Assembly: GCA_019359355.1 (NCBI GenBank)
Contig: JAHHHM010000002.1
Coordinates: 62,001-126,000, forward strand
DNA length: 64,000 bases
Direction: 5' to 3'
Source of the DNA: Microcoleus vaginatus WJT46-NPBG5
Lineage (GTDB): Bacteria; Cyanobacteriota; Cyanobacteriia; Cyanobacteriales; Oscillatoriaceae
The position numbers and the translations under genes are program-made. The notes under the pieces are model-generated. The model did not search any database. It was not told the DNA's origin and saw only the letters and a list, made by a program, of their open reading frames with translations. This document shows, piece by piece, positions 54,810 through 64,000 of this stretch (within the stretch, counting starts at the first letter, position 1; the number at the start of each line of letters is the position of its first letter).

Positions 54810-57416
54810 ATGCTGGAATCTTATCGGAAACACGTTGCTGAGCGGGCGGCTTTGGGAATTCCGCCGTTGCCGTTGGATGCCCCCCAAACCTCTGAGTTGT
54901 GCGAATTACTGAAAAACCCGCCGGCAGGGGAAGAAGAGACGCTGCTAGAGTTATTGCGAGATCGCGTGCCACCCGGTGTTGATCAAGCCGCTTATGTCAA
55001 AGCCGGCTTTTTAACCGCGATTGCCAAAGGCGAGATTAAATGCCCCCTGATTGTGCCCCAAGGTGCAGTGGAACTTCTCGGCACCATGATGGGTGGATAC
55101 AACGTGCAATCGTTGGTGAGCTTGCTAGAGTCAAGTGAGCCGGCGATCGCAGCCTCCGCCGCCGCAGCCCTGAGCAAGACATTGCTAGTATTTGATGCCT
55201 TTCACGACGTTTTAACGTTGTCTGATGTCAATCCCTATGCCAAGCAAGTCATCGACTCTTGGGCAACAGCGGATTGGTTTATTGGGCGTCCAAAGCTGCC
55301 AGAAGCGATCACCCTCACCGTGTTTAAGGTGCCGGGAGAAACGAATACCGACGATCTTTCGCCGGCACCCCACGCCACCACGCGCCCAGATATTCCCTTA
55401 CACGCGACAGTGATGCTGGAATCGCGGCTGCCGGGAGCGGTGCAAACCATTGCAGAATTAAAGCAGAAAGGGCATCCTGTGGCGTATGTCGGGGATGTCG
55501 TCGGCACCGGCTCATCGCGTAAATCTGCCATTAACTCAGTGCTGTGGCACATAGGCAATGATATTCCCTTCGTGCCCAATAAACGGTCTGGGGGATATAT
55601 TTTAGGCGGTGCAATCGCCCCCATCTTCTTCAACACTGCTGAAGATTCTGGTGCCTTGCCTATCGAGTGCGATGTTACCCAGATGGAAACCGGCATGGTG
55701 ATTACCATTCATCCTTACAAAGGTGAAATCACCAGTGAAGCGGGGGAAGTGATTTCAACATTTACCCTCAAGCCTGACACGATCTTAGATGAAGTGCGTG
55801 CCGGGGGTCGAATTCCGCTGTTAATTGGGCGGGCACTCACCGATAAAACCCGAATTTCGATTGGTTTAGATCCTAGCCCAATTTTTGTTCGCCCTCGCCC
55901 CCCACTCGATACCGGCAAAGGTTATACCCTCGCGCAAAAAATGGTGGGCAAAGCCTGCGGTTTAAAAGGGGTACGTCCTGGCACTTCTTGTGAGCCAATG
56001 ATGACAACCGTTGGTTCTCAAGATACCACAGGGCCGATGACGCGGGATGAGTTGAAGGAACTGGCTTGTTTGGGTTTCTCTGCTGATTTGGTGATGCAAA
56101 GTTTCTGTCACACTGCGGCTTATCCCAAGCCGGTGGATGTGAAGACTCACAAGGACTTGCCTGATTTCTTCGCACAGCGTGCCGGCGTTGCTTTGCGTCC
56201 CGGTGATGGCATTATTCACTCTTGGTTAAACCGGATGTTATTGCCGGATACTGTGGGCACCGGCGGTGATTCTCATACACGTTTTCCGCTGGGAATTTCC
56301 TTCCCTGCCGGTTCAGGTTTGGTGGCATTTGCTGCGGCTTTAGGTTTAATGCCTTTGGATATGCCGGAATCGGTTTTAGTCCGATTCAAGGGTGAATTGC
56401 AACCCGGTATTACCTTGCGGGATATCGTGAATGCAATTCCTTATGTGGCAATTCAAAAAGGTTTGCTGACTGCCGATAAACAGAATAAGAAAAATATCTT
56501 TTCTGGGCGGATTATGGAAATTGAAGGCTTGCCAGATTTGAAGGTTGAGCAAGCATTTGAATTGACAGATGCCACGGCTGAGCGTTCCTGTGCCGGTTCT
56601 ACGATTAAGTTGAGTGTGGAAACGGTTTCTGAGTATTTGCGATCCAATGTGGCGCTGTTGAAAAATATGGTGGCGCGGGGTTATCAAGATGCTCGCACAA
56701 TTATGCGCCGCGTAGCAAAAATGGAGGAATGGTTAGCAAATCCAGTCTTAATGGAAGCCGATTCGGATGCGGAGTATGCAGCCATTATCGAGATTGATTT
56801 GAATGAAATCAAAGAGCCAATTGTTGCCGCTCCCAATGACCCAGATAATGTGAAGTTACTGTCTGAGGTTGCGAATGATCCGGTGCAGGAAGTGTTTATC
56901 GGTTCTTGCATGACCAATATCGGTCATTATCGGGCAAGTGCAAAAGTTTTGGAAGGGGAAGGAGCCGTAAAAACACGCTTGTGGATTTGTCCGCCAACTC
57001 GCATGGATGAGTATCAGTTGAAAGAAGAAGGCGTTTACGGCACATTTGGGGCTGCCGGCGCGCGAACTGAGATGCCGGGTTGCAGTTTATGTATGGGAAA
57101 TCAGGCGCGTGTTGCGGATGCAACAACGGTGTTTTCCACTTCGACTCGCAACTTCAACAATCGCATGGGCAAAGATGCGCGAGTTTATCTCGGTTCGGCT
57201 GAATTAGCAGCAGTTTGTTCCCTGTTAGGGAGGGTTCCCACTGTCCAAGAATACATGGATATTGTCGCGAAAAAAATTCATCCTTTTGCCGGCGATTTGT
57301 ATCGCTATTTGAATTTCGATCAAATTACGGGATTTGAGGATGAAGGACGGGTGATTTCCCTGGAAGATATGCCCCGAATTGAGGATATTTTGGGGATGCC
57401 GGCGGCTGTGAAATAG
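54810..57416 (+). CDS. acnB: Bifunctional aconitate hydratase 2 / 2-methylisocitrate dehydratase
   Basis: This is an 868-residue [4Fe-4S] TCA-cycle enzyme interconverting citrate and isocitrate. The ATG at 54810 ([16 protein letters not shown]) is preferred because it aligns with E. coli AcnB and has GGAG eight bases upstream; the GTG ten codons earlier is less likely. AcnB-type order is seen: N-terminal HEAT-like region, swivel domain ([19 protein letters not shown]), then the cluster domain with [11 protein letters not shown] and cysteine ligands in [11 protein letters not shown] and [12 protein letters not shown]. AcnB of E. coli also binds mRNA when it loses its cluster. The leader here is structured, leaving post-transcriptional control possible. 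Confidence 0.96.
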   Translation: MLESYRKHVAERAALGIPPLPLDAPQTSELCELLKNPPAGEEETLLELLRDRVPPGVDQAAYVKAGFLTAIAKGEIKCPLIVPQGAVELLGTMMGGYNVQSLVSLLESSEPAIAASAAAALSKTLLVFDAFHDVLTLSDVNPYAKQVIDSWATADWFIGRPKLPEAITLTVFKVPGETNTDDLSPAPHATTRPDIPLHATVMLESRLPGAVQTIAELKQKGHPVAYVGDVVGTGSSRKSAINSVLWHIGNDIPFVPNKRSGGYILGGAIAPIFFNTAEDSGALPIECDVTQMETGMVITIHPYKGEITSEAGEVISTFTLKPDTILDEVRAGGRIPLLIGRALTDKTRISIGLDPSPIFVRPRPPLDTGKGYTLAQKMVGKACGLKGVRPGTSCEPMMTTVGSQDTTGPMTRDELKELACLGFSADLVMQSFCHTAAYPKPVDVKTHKDLPDFFAQRAGVALRPGDGIIHSWLNRMLLPDTVGTGGDSHTRFPLGISFPAGSGLVAFAAALGLMPLDMPESVLVRFKGELQPGITLRDIVNAIPYVAIQKGLLTADKQNKKNIFSGRIMEIEGLPDLKVEQAFELTDATAERSCAGSTIKLSVETVSEYLRSNVALLKNMVARGYQDARTIMRRVAKMEEWLANPVLMEADSDAEYAAIIEIDLNEIKEPIVAAPNDPDNVKLLSEVANDPVQEVFIGSCMTNIGHYRASAKVLEGEGAVKTRLWICPPTRMDEYQLKEEGVYGTFGAAGARTEMPGCSLCMGNQARVADATTVFSTSTRNFNNRMGKDARVYLGSAELAAVCSLLGRVPTVQEYMDIVAKKIHPFAGDLYRYLNFDQITGFEDEGRVISLEDMPRIEDILGMPAAVK

Positions 57417-57423
57417 TCTGAGA

Positions 57424-57451
57424 TTAGAAGAGGGCTTTTTGCCCTCTCTAA
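57424..57451 (+). terminator. Terminator after acnB
   Basis: TTAG-A-AGAGGGC and GCCCTCT-CTAA form an 11-base stem with one bulge and a TTTTT loop directly after the acnB stop. A clear downstream T run is missing, so efficiency is uncertain. Confidence 0.6.
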
Positions 57452-57523
57452 TTTCCTCTAGTTATCTTGATGCCGGCTAAGGATATTGACCCTAAGCTGG
57501 CCAAATAAAAATGAGGCTTAAAA

Positions 57524-58171
57524 ATGCTGCTAGAATTAAAGCGATTTAATATTCCTCCAGGTCATAAAGTATTTTTAGAGAATGTCACCTGGCAAGAATT
57601 TGAAAGCATTTTAGAAGAATTAGGAGAACATCGCGCATCAAGAATAGCTTATGGTAACGGAATATTAGAAATTATGACACCTTTGCCAGAACATGAAACC
57701 ACTAAACTATTTATTACTAACTTTGTAGAAATTCTTTTAGAAGAACTAGATATTGATTTTTATCCCCTCGGTTCTACAACTTTTAAAAATAAAGAAATTT
57801 TGAAAGGGATAGAACCAGATAACTGCTTTTATATTCAAAACGAAGCAGCAGTTAGAGGAAAAGAAAGATTAGATTTATCTGTCGATCCACCCCCAGATTT
57901 AGCTTTAGAGATAGATTTAACTTCCCGCACTCATCCAAGTATTTATGAAGCGTTAAAAGTCCCTGAGCTTTGGCGGTTTGAGAAGGGTAAGTTGCAAATT
58001 AATGTTTTCCAAGATGAAAAGTACGTTGAGTCAGCATTTAGTTCAATTTTTCCGAACTTACCGCTGGTTGAGGTAATTCCCCAATATTTGAGTCAAATCA
58101 AGGCTGCCGGGAGAAATAAGACAATGAGAGCTTTTAGAACTTGGGTACGGGAACAAATTACAAGTTTTTAA
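57524..58171 (+). CDS. Uma2 family (DUF820, PD-(D/E)XK nuclease-like) protein
   Basis: This is a 215-residue protein of a family vastly expanded in cyanobacteria. It shows TWQEFESILEELGEHRASRIAYGNGILEIMTPLPEHE, then ERLDLSVDPPPDLALEIDLTSRTH. The P-D-L-x-L-E-I-x segment (PPDLALEIDLTS) supplies the Asp and the Glu of a PD-(D/E)XK-like site. The final ~30 residues (KTMRAFRTWVREQ) are an ordinary helical end. Nuclease activity has been predicted, but the biological role is unknown. Its codons are AT-richer than its neighbours (runs of AGA, TTA, ATA), a sign of transfer. Confidence 0.85.
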   Translation: MLLELKRFNIPPGHKVFLENVTWQEFESILEELGEHRASRIAYGNGILEIMTPLPEHETTKLFITNFVEILLEELDIDFYPLGSTTFKNKEILKGIEPDNCFYIQNEAAVRGKERLDLSVDPPPDLALEIDLTSRTHPSIYEALKVPELWRFEKGKLQINVFQDEKYVESAFSSIFPNLPLVEVIPQYLSQIKAAGRNKTMRAFRTWVREQITSF

Positions 58172-58328
58172 ACTTATAAATTTTCACATATTCTAACTAA
58201 GTTCGTAAGTTGAATTGAGGAAACGAACCATTTTTTTTATCAAGCTTTCGTTAAAAGCGTCTCAAAGTCAACCCTGATAATAAGGCGATTTACAAAGCAT
58301 ATTCAATCCAACGAATAACGAAAGAAAG

Positions 58329-60830
58329 TCAAACGCTTGGCAAAATTTTATCCTCCAACTGAACCGCAACATACTCTCTAACCGCCGGCGCAGAATTCAA
58401 GCGCAACACTTCACCGGCGATCGCTTGTGCCTCCCCCATTGTCAAACGTGAAATCGCTGCTTTCACAGCAGAAATCACCGGCACACTCACACTCAACTCA
58501 TCCACCCCCAACCCTAACAAAACTGGCACTGCCAAGGGAGACGACGCCAACTCACCGCACACCCCCACCCAGATGCCGACATGATGCGCCGCTGCAACCG
58601 TTTGCGCGATCATCCGCAACAGTGCCGGCTCAAAAGCATCCGCAAGCCTTGCTACCTTGGGATTCGTGCGATCCGCTGCCATGACATACTGGCATAAGTC
58701 ATTGGTGCCAATGCTGAAAAAATCCACCTCCTTTGCCAGTTGATCCGCCATCACCACTGCAGCCGGCACTTCCACCATCATTCCCACCTCCATCGCTTCA
58801 TTAAAAGGAATGCCGGCAGAGCGCAACTGTGCCGCAGCAGTGGCTAAAATCTCCTTAGCCGCTTGGATTTCCCCCACACAGCTAATCATGGGAAACATCA
58901 CCTTAATCGGATGCCGGTGGCTCACTCGCAAAATTGCCCGTAACTGAGTTATCAGCAAATCCGGATAATCTAACAGCAAACGAATTCCCCGCAATCCCAA
59001 AAAAGGATTGGCTTCTTGCCCTAAATCTAAATAAGACACCGGCTTATCCCCACCAATATCCAGGGTGCGAATAATTAGAGGATGAGGCGCTAAACTCTCT
59101 GCAATTTCCTCATATACCCGCACTTGCTCCTCCTCAGTGGGAGCGATCGCTTTATCCAAATAAAGAAACTCACTTCGCAATAATCCTACCCCATCAGCAC
59201 CGGCAGCGAGAGCAATTTTGGCATCTGCAACTCCAAAAACATTTGCCATCACCCGGATCTGATGCCCGTCACGGGTAAGTGCCGGCTGCTGTGCCACCGC
59301 TGCCAATTCCCGCGCCAGCGCCTCCTGAGTGTCCCGTTTCCCTTGCAATTCCTGCAACAGATCCGCGTCAGGTTCCACCCATACCTGCCCCGTGTCCCCA
59401 TCCAACGCGATTAGGGTGCCATTTTCCAAGCGCAACAACTGTGCATCTACGCCCATCACAGCCGGAATGCCCAGTGCTCGTGCCAAAATTGCGCTGTGAG
59501 AAGTTGTACTGCCGCAAACAGTACAAATGCCTAACACTTGAGTTAAGTCTAATTGCGCGGTTTCCGAAGGGCTTAAATCAGTTGCGATTAGAATTGCCGA
59601 CGCTTTCAAATCAATGGCTGTAGATACCTCGCCGGCAAGCAATTGCAAAACGCGCCGGCTCACATCTGTCACATCCGCCGATCTTGCCTGTAAATAAGTG
59701 TCTTCCAGCGTTTCGTAAGCCGCCACTATCTCATCAATGGCCGCTTGCCACGCAGCCGCAGCGCTCAAATTTTCCTCAAAAATGCCCTTTCGCGTCGCTG
59801 CCAAAATTGCTGGATCTTCCAAGCACAGCAGATGCGCGTCAAAAATTGCCGCATTTGCCTCTCCTGCTTGCGCGGCTGCCTTTTGGCGGAGAATTTGAAT
59901 TTGATTTCGAGCGGTTTGAATTGCCGTCTGTAACTGCTGCCACTCGATTTTAGGATCTTCTGTGTACTGCGCCTGTACTTGCGGAACCGGAGCGTGGTAT
60001 AAAATAACCGGCCCGATGGCAATACCTTTTGATGCCGGTATGCCCGAAAGTTCGCCCGATGTGACAATATTTCGCATTGAAACTTCTTTTGGCTGGTGAA
60101 CAACTTCCTCACCAAAATTCGCTCCAACCAGGGCTTGCAATGCTGCCAAAGCATTCACAACATCAGATCCATGTGCCGAGATCGCAATCGTTTGCCCTTG
60201 TCGCACACTTAAAGTGATCACCTGATTGATACTCTTGCCATTCACCGGCACACTCGATGCACTCACATTTCGCACGCTAATCTCAGACTCAAATCGGCAA
60301 GCTGTGGCAACGAATTTTGCAGCAGGGCGGGCGTGCAAACCCATCTGATTTTTAACCGTCAGCTGTACTTCACTCGCTCCCTGTTTTGCTTCATTTGTCA
60401 CAACCTCTAAGTGACTAACTTCAAGTGACAACTGCGCCGCTTTTGCCCCTAACGCCCCTCGCGCTTCCGCCATTACTTGCTCAATATCTGCGCCGGCAGA
60501 TGCCTGAATCATTGCCGCAATCGTTCCCTCAACCAACGGCGCTTCACACAATTTCACTTTGGATCTGCGATCTTCTGGCAGAAATTCCAAAGCCATTTCC
60601 GCACTCATCACCGCACTGCCGAGATCCATCAAAACCACAACGCCACTGTCACTGTAAACAGACTCTATCGCCTGATACACTTGCATCACATCCGTGCCAA
60701 ACGGATTTTCCGCATCATCCATGCCGGCGGCTATGGCACTTTTCACATCCCCTTGAACCATTTGCAGCGCCAGTTCCCGCACTCCCTCTGCCAGCTTCGC
60801 ACTGTGAGACACAATGACAATTCCAACCAT
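58329..60830 (-). CDS. dhaM: Multi-domain phosphotransferase: DhaM (EIIA)-HPr-Enzyme I
   Basis: This 833-residue cytoplasmic fusion contains a whole phosphoryl relay. A mannose-type EIIA/DhaM domain (1-133) has phospho-His9 (VIVSHSAKLAEG) and MDLGSAVMSAEMA. HPr (~153-245) has His166 (MGLHARPAAKF). Enzyme I (~258-833) has His445 (GSTTSHSAILARALG), PEP-site segments IRTLDIGGDKP and GLRGIRLLL, and IGTNDLCQYVMAADR. E. coli DhaM ends in a truncated EI; here the PEP-binding barrel is complete, so the protein could phosphorylate itself from PEP. The expected client is dihydroxyacetone kinase DhaL, but dhaK and dhaL are not adjacent and both neighbours are unrelated. The PTS is rare in cyanobacteria. 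Confidence 0.93.
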   Translation of the reverse strand: MVGIVIVSHSAKLAEGVRELALQMVQGDVKSAIAAGMDDAENPFGTDVMQVYQAIESVYSDSGVVVLMDLGSAVMSAEMALEFLPEDRRSKVKLCEAPLVEGTIAAMIQASAGADIEQVMAEARGALGAKAAQLSLEVSHLEVVTNEAKQGASEVQLTVKNQMGLHARPAAKFVATACRFESEISVRNVSASSVPVNGKSINQVITLSVRQGQTIAISAHGSDVVNALAALQALVGANFGEEVVHQPKEVSMRNIVTSGELSGIPASKGIAIGPVILYHAPVPQVQAQYTEDPKIEWQQLQTAIQTARNQIQILRQKAAAQAGEANAAIFDAHLLCLEDPAILAATRKGIFEENLSAAAAWQAAIDEIVAAYETLEDTYLQARSADVTDVSRRVLQLLAGEVSTAIDLKASAILIATDLSPSETAQLDLTQVLGICTVCGSTTSHSAILARALGIPAVMGVDAQLLRLENGTLIALDGDTGQVWVEPDADLLQELQGKRDTQEALARELAAVAQQPALTRDGHQIRVMANVFGVADAKIALAAGADGVGLLRSEFLYLDKAIAPTEEEQVRVYEEIAESLAPHPLIIRTLDIGGDKPVSYLDLGQEANPFLGLRGIRLLLDYPDLLITQLRAILRVSHRHPIKVMFPMISCVGEIQAAKEILATAAAQLRSAGIPFNEAMEVGMMVEVPAAVVMADQLAKEVDFFSIGTNDLCQYVMAADRTNPKVARLADAFEPALLRMIAQTVAAAHHVGIWVGVCGELASSPLAVPVLLGLGVDELSVSVPVISAVKAAISRLTMGEAQAIAGEVLRLNSAPAVREYVAVQLEDKILPSV

Positions 60831-61073
60831 TGTTCATGCCCTTTGAAAGGAATCGCTTAAATCTGACATCCTCACCTCATTTTCAAGCAGTCCAAAATCG
60901 TGCCGATGAGTTCAATTCCCTAAAGTAAACTTTCTCGATTAACCCAAAAATGAATACCCCGACGAGAAAGTTATCCCAATTGTAGGGGAAAAATGCCCTT
61001 GAACCGGCACCCACTTTCTGCCACGATTGGCTAGCGCTGTGTGCGCTTTCTCTATTTATCCCTTTAAACGTTG

Positions 61074-62243
61074 ATGTACTCTGAAAATCCTCGAATGCAG
61101 GCTGTGCAGTCACCCATTATTCCCGTTGTGGGAGAACTCATTCGCGCTTATCCCGGAACGATTTCTCTGGGACAGGGTGTGGTGTATTACGGGCCGCCGG
61201 CTGCCGCTTTTGAGCAAATTCCTCAATTTCTGGCAAATCCAGACAATCATAAATACAAACCTGTCGCAGGAATTCCCCAGTTAGTTGAGGCGATTGCCGC
61301 AAAACTTAAGGTCGAAAATAATATTGACATTAACGCTCAACGCTGCATTGTGGTGACTGCCGGCAGCAATATGGGATTCATGAATGCAATTCTCGCTATT
61401 ACATCTCCGGGCGATGAAATTATTATTCAAACGCCCTATTATTTTAACCATGAAATGGCGATCACAATGGCAAGCTGCGTGCCGGTGCCGGTTGCCACAG
61501 ATAACAATTACCAATTGCGTTTAGATGCGATTGAGCGAGCGATTACAGAGAAAACCCGCGCCATTGTTACCATTTCACCTAATAATCCCACAGGAGCGGT
61601 GTATCCTTCAGAAGCGCTGCGTGCTGTGAATGAAATTTGCTGCCGGCATGGTATTTATCACATCAGTGATGAGGCGTATGAATATTTCACATATAATGGC
61701 GTCAAGCATTTTTCTGCCGGCTCAATTCCCAAAAGCAACGCCCATACGATTTCGCTTTACTCACTCTCTAAAGCTTATGGGTTTGCTTCGTGGCGCATTG
61801 GTTATATGGTAATTCCAGAACATTTACTGATTGCAGTTAAAAAAATTCAAGATACGATCTTGATTTGTCCGCCGGTTATTTCCCAGTACGCGGCTGTGGG
61901 AGTGTTGCAAATAGGAGCCGGCTACTGTTATGAAAAGCTCCGTACTATTACTGAAGTTCGAGAAACTGTTCTGGCAAAACTCAGCATTATCTCTGATGTA
62001 TGCACCGTGCCGCCTACAGATGGTGCTTTCTATTTTTTGCTAAAAATTCACACGCAGCAGAGTGATATGGAGTTAGTCGAAGGTTTAATTCGCGAACATG
62101 GGGTGGCGGTGATTCCAGGTACAACGTTTGGCATCAAGGATGGGTGCTACTTACGGGTTGCCTACGGTGCGCTGCAACAGAAAACCGCATCCGAAGGCAT
62201 TACACGCTTGGTGTGTGGGTTGCAAGCGATTTTAAATACCTAA
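61074..62243 (+). CDS. Class I/II pyridoxal-phosphate aminotransferase
   Basis: This is a 389-residue aspartate-aminotransferase-fold enzyme. PLP contacts are visible: the phosphate-binding TAGSNMGFMNA, SPNNPTGAVY (Asn), ISDEAYEYF (Asp/Tyr), and the Schiff-base Lys in SLSKAYGFASWRIGYM, with the substrate-carboxylate Arg in CYLRVAYGAL. It has the general pattern of subgroup I-gamma enzymes acting on aromatic, aspartate or methionine-type substrates, but specificity cannot be read. The ATG at 61074 directly follows a TTG. It is divergent from the phosphotransferase gene. Confidence 0.93.
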   Translation: MYSENPRMQAVQSPIIPVVGELIRAYPGTISLGQGVVYYGPPAAAFEQIPQFLANPDNHKYKPVAGIPQLVEAIAAKLKVENNIDINAQRCIVVTAGSNMGFMNAILAITSPGDEIIIQTPYYFNHEMAITMASCVPVPVATDNNYQLRLDAIERAITEKTRAIVTISPNNPTGAVYPSEALRAVNEICCRHGIYHISDEAYEYFTYNGVKHFSAGSIPKSNAHTISLYSLSKAYGFASWRIGYMVIPEHLLIAVKKIQDTILICPPVISQYAAVGVLQIGAGYCYEKLRTITEVRETVLAKLSIISDVCTVPPTDGAFYFLLKIHTQQSDMELVEGLIREHGVAVIPGTTFGIKDGCYLRVAYGALQQKTASEGITRLVCGLQAILNT

Positions 62244-62274
62244 AGCTCTAAAGACTGAACTGCCGGCGTAGGGC

Positions 62275-62485
62275 ATGAAAACACTAGAAATACGACAACT
62301 TCTGCATCAACAAGTAGGGAGTGCCAGTTGGCAAACTGTCCATTCTCTGTGTAGCGCAAACTTCCATCGGCAACCTTAGAAGATATAGCCTGTCTGGATG
62401 TGCGTCTGGGTAAAATTGACTGCCGCCTGAACGTTTTTCACCGACTGGGCTTGTGGCACAGTAACGATCCTTTACTTCTTTAAAG
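62275..62485 (+). pseudogene. Possible frameshifted gene remnant
   Basis: A 34-codon frame from ATG 62275 (MKTLEIRQLLHQQVGSASWQ) ends at a TAG. A second frame then runs with plausible protein content (ATLEDIACLDVRLGKIDCRL) to TAA at 62483-62485. Joining them needs a frameshift near 62355-62375. I recognise no family. The rest of the 62244-62722 spacer is AT-rich and shows nothing else. Confidence 0.3.
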
Positions 62486-62722
62486 TTTTATATATTAAAA
62501 GTGTCGAGTTAAAGCACCGCCGAATCCAATTCCTAGCCTTCTTGAAGTGAGTTAAAAGGAGTAATCAAAAAGCCGTAGAATTGAATTTATTCGATAAAAC
62601 TCTACAGCCTTTGAGCAAGTCCTTTAACTTAAATGAGCTAGAAATTTACAAGAAACCGATTTGACGGGAAAATTCACTCACTTTCTCCGTAAAACTACCA
62701 ACCTTTAATCAGGGCACAGAAA

Positions 62723-63025
62723 ATGTTTAACCTTTCTAAGCTATTCGCTCCAAATCCACAAGATACAGACTCCAATTCCGGGTTGGATACAGTAGACTCT
62801 TCCAGTTCAGATATCAGCAATTTTTTGGGTTCAGCCGGCGCGGAAGCTACCGTTGATGAAATAATCGAAGGCCCAAGTAAGAAGAAAGGCCGAGTGTACT
62901 TTCAAGGAACTTGGTGGCCGGCTGTGTGTACACTGCAAGTCGTTTTAAATCCTGGAGAAGTTGTTAAGGTTGTTGGCATTGATCGCATCACCCTGCTGGT
63001 TGAACCCTTCGGTGACAGTGAATAG
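62723..63025 (+). CDS. Small protein with NfeD C-terminal (OB-fold)-like domain
   Basis: This is a 100-residue protein. The first ~50 residues are Ser/Asp-rich and disordered-looking. Residues ~55-97 (KGRVYFQGTWWPAVC ... LNPGEVVKVVGIDRITLLVEP) match the OB-fold of NfeD/YbbK-type proteins. The membrane helices and the protease domain normally linked to NfeD are absent, so this is a soluble stand-alone version. NfeD partners with stomatin/SPFH proteins at membranes; none is in the window. The next gene follows by 53 bases and may be co-transcribed. Confidence 0.7.
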   Translation: MFNLSKLFAPNPQDTDSNSGLDTVDSSSSDISNFLGSAGAEATVDEIIEGPSKKKGRVYFQGTWWPAVCTLQVVLNPGEVVKVVGIDRITLLVEPFGDSE

Positions 63026-63078
63026 TCTTCTGGTTAGCCGGCTTAAAGTCACTAAAAATAGGTGATTTCCTAAGACTG

Positions 63079-63357
63079 ATGTCCGGTTTACTAACAAATC
63101 TAATAGTTGTTAGAGAACTTGCTAAAGTGGTGAAAATGGTTTGCAACCCACAGAACGATCCGGGCTTTCTCCCGCCTGATGCCGGCCTTGATACTTCTCG
63201 TGCTAGCTACTTCGATGCATTAAACCCTGACCGAAATGATTCTAGTCACGATGCTGAAAATGTAGTAGATGTTCCGGTTCCTGAAGGTTCAGGAACCGCC
63301 GAAAACCCAAACGTTGTTGATCGTCAGATTAATATTATTAATCGCAACGCCGGCTGA
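63079..63357 (+). CDS. Small hypothetical protein
   Basis: This is a 92-residue frame that I do not recognise. It opens with a short hydrophobic helix (LLTNLIVVRELAKVVKMV), then becomes polar and acidic (residues 30-92, rich in Asp, Asn, Pro), ending NIINRNAG. It is on the same strand and close behind the NfeD-like gene; the GCCGGC palindrome sits in the last codons. It may be real or a chance frame in the transcript. Confidence 0.45.
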   Translation: MSGLLTNLIVVRELAKVVKMVCNPQNDPGFLPPDAGLDTSRASYFDALNPDRNDSSHDAENVVDVPVPEGSGTAENPNVVDRQINIINRNAG

Positions 63358-63497
63358 CAGATGAATTCATCACGTTCCACTTTTTTGTAGAGTTCGTAAG
63401 GCCGGCATTGATTGCTTAACTTGTCACTAAATTTTGATCGTTTTAGGATTTCTGATTTTTAAATAAAGCGATCGCAACATCTGAGCTATAGAACCAT

Positions 63498-64000
63498 TTA
63501 TCTTAAGTGATCGGGGATAGTTTCAGGCACAACCCAGTAGTAAAGAACGTGCTTGCGATCCCTATTGTTAACGATCACGACCCGATCCGGTTTCCAGTCA
63601 CCCATATCGAAGCTGTGAGACACGATGCGAGTGCCTGGTTTGAGTTCTTTCAGCAACTTAGGGCGAAGCTTCAAATTTACACTGCGAAGCAGGTAAAGCG
63701 TCACAACGGTTGCCTTACTTAAGTCAGCCTTAAACAAGTCTTGTTGTAAAAACTGAACCCGATCTGTTACTCCAGCTTTTTGGGCGTTATTAAAAGCTTC
63801 TTGAATTAGTTTCGGATTAATATCAATTCCAACGCCTTGGGTGCCGAATTTTTGGGCTGCTGTAATCACGATCCGCCCATCGCCACTACCCAGATCGTAG
63901 AGGATATCATTGCCTGTGACCCCCGCCACCTTAAGCATTTCTTCTACAACTTTAGAAGGGGTCGGCACATAAGGCACATCCGAGAGCTTTTCTTGGGGTT
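63498..64000 (-). CDS. SAM-dependent methyltransferase, N-terminally truncated by the window
   Basis: The frame runs from a stop at 63498 through the window edge, in phase past the GTG at 63977, so the 5' end is missing. The visible ~167 residues begin EKLSDVPYVPTPSKVVEEML and contain SAM motif I (ILYDLGSGDGRIVITAA), acidic motif II (GVGIDINP), and VQFLQQDLF. They then run through a Rossmann-like core to KHVLYYWVVPETI. Cyanobacterial relatives are often secreted or membrane-linked proteins of unknown substrate. Confidence 0.85.
   Translation of the reverse strand, partial: PQEKLSDVPYVPTPSKVVEEMLKVAGVTGNDILYDLGSGDGRIVITAAQKFGTQGVGIDINPKLIQEAFNNAQKAGVTDRVQFLQQDLFKADLSKATVVTLYLLRSVNLKLRPKLLKELKPGTRIVSHSFDMGDWKPDRVVIVNNRDRKHVLYYWVVPETIPDHLR

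Overview
The window comes from a cyanobacterium, most likely a filamentous one. Supporting signs are HIP1 octamers (GCGATCGC) scattered through it, an SLH-OprB outer-membrane porin, a DUF3124 lipoprotein, a cyanobacteriochrome-type GAF domain, an NtcA-type box, a DUF4347/RTX giant protein and a cyanobacterial-type protein-arginine deiminase. The hexamer GCCGGC and its core CCGG(C/T) are also strikingly frequent in genes and spacers alike. No photosynthesis, rRNA or convincing tRNA gene is present, and no insertion sequence, prophage or CRISPR array was found.

Layout. 1-1104: end of an ArsB/NhaD-type permease. 1164-6022: a nitrate/bicarbonate-type ABC transporter (permease, binding protein, ATPase) followed by a universal-stress-like protein. 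This unit has an NtcA-type box, a consensus promoter and two ydaO/yuaA-type (c-di-AMP) riboswitches, one in the leader and one inside the unit before the stress-protein gene. 6108-13626 (minus): WD40-J-domain fusion, an uninterrupted dnaE, an alpha/beta hydrolase, gatA. 13919-15790: protein-arginine deiminase. 16057-18391 (minus): tetR, thioredoxin and Old Yellow Enzyme, with NemR-like operator palindromes, one of them between a consensus -35 and -10. 18572-29962: PHP phosphoesterase, enolase, glyoxalase I, porin, ClpB with an odd tail, ureidoglycolate-lyase-like protein, an RCK protein, a DUF3124 lipoprotein and a CPA1 Na+/H+ antiporter. 30113-33572: DUF952, cupin, isochorismatase-like hydrolase, and a fused chorismate mutase/prephenate dehydrogenase with a reduced mutase domain.

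34642-44550 is one 3302-residue secreted protein: DUF4347, about nine Ig-like modules, a 700-residue beta-rich region that I do not recognise, RTX block 1, an EF-hand-like and helical segment, a Pro/Thr linker, RTX block 2 (unusually cysteine-bearing) and a secretion tail. After its terminator come a 52-residue basic gene, PrxQ/Bcp, a Nudix hydrolase and CoaX.

47720-54124 holds a histidine kinase whose second GAF domain has the DXCF and Cys-His signatures of a cyanobacteriochrome. It converges on a seven-PAS GGDHF-EAL protein with a cysteine-less LOV-like PAS. 54810-64000: acnB with a structured leader, a Uma2-family protein, an isolated DhaM-HPr-EI phosphotransfer protein, an aminotransferase, decayed sequence, two small proteins and a truncated methyltransferase.

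The most distinctive proposals are the NtcA plus double c-di-AMP riboswitch control of the Nrt-like transporter and stress protein, the NemR-like regulon, the candidate photoreceptor/c-di-GMP pair, the deiminase, the orphan PTS fusion and the unrecognised region of the giant protein. All functions are inferred from sequence alone.
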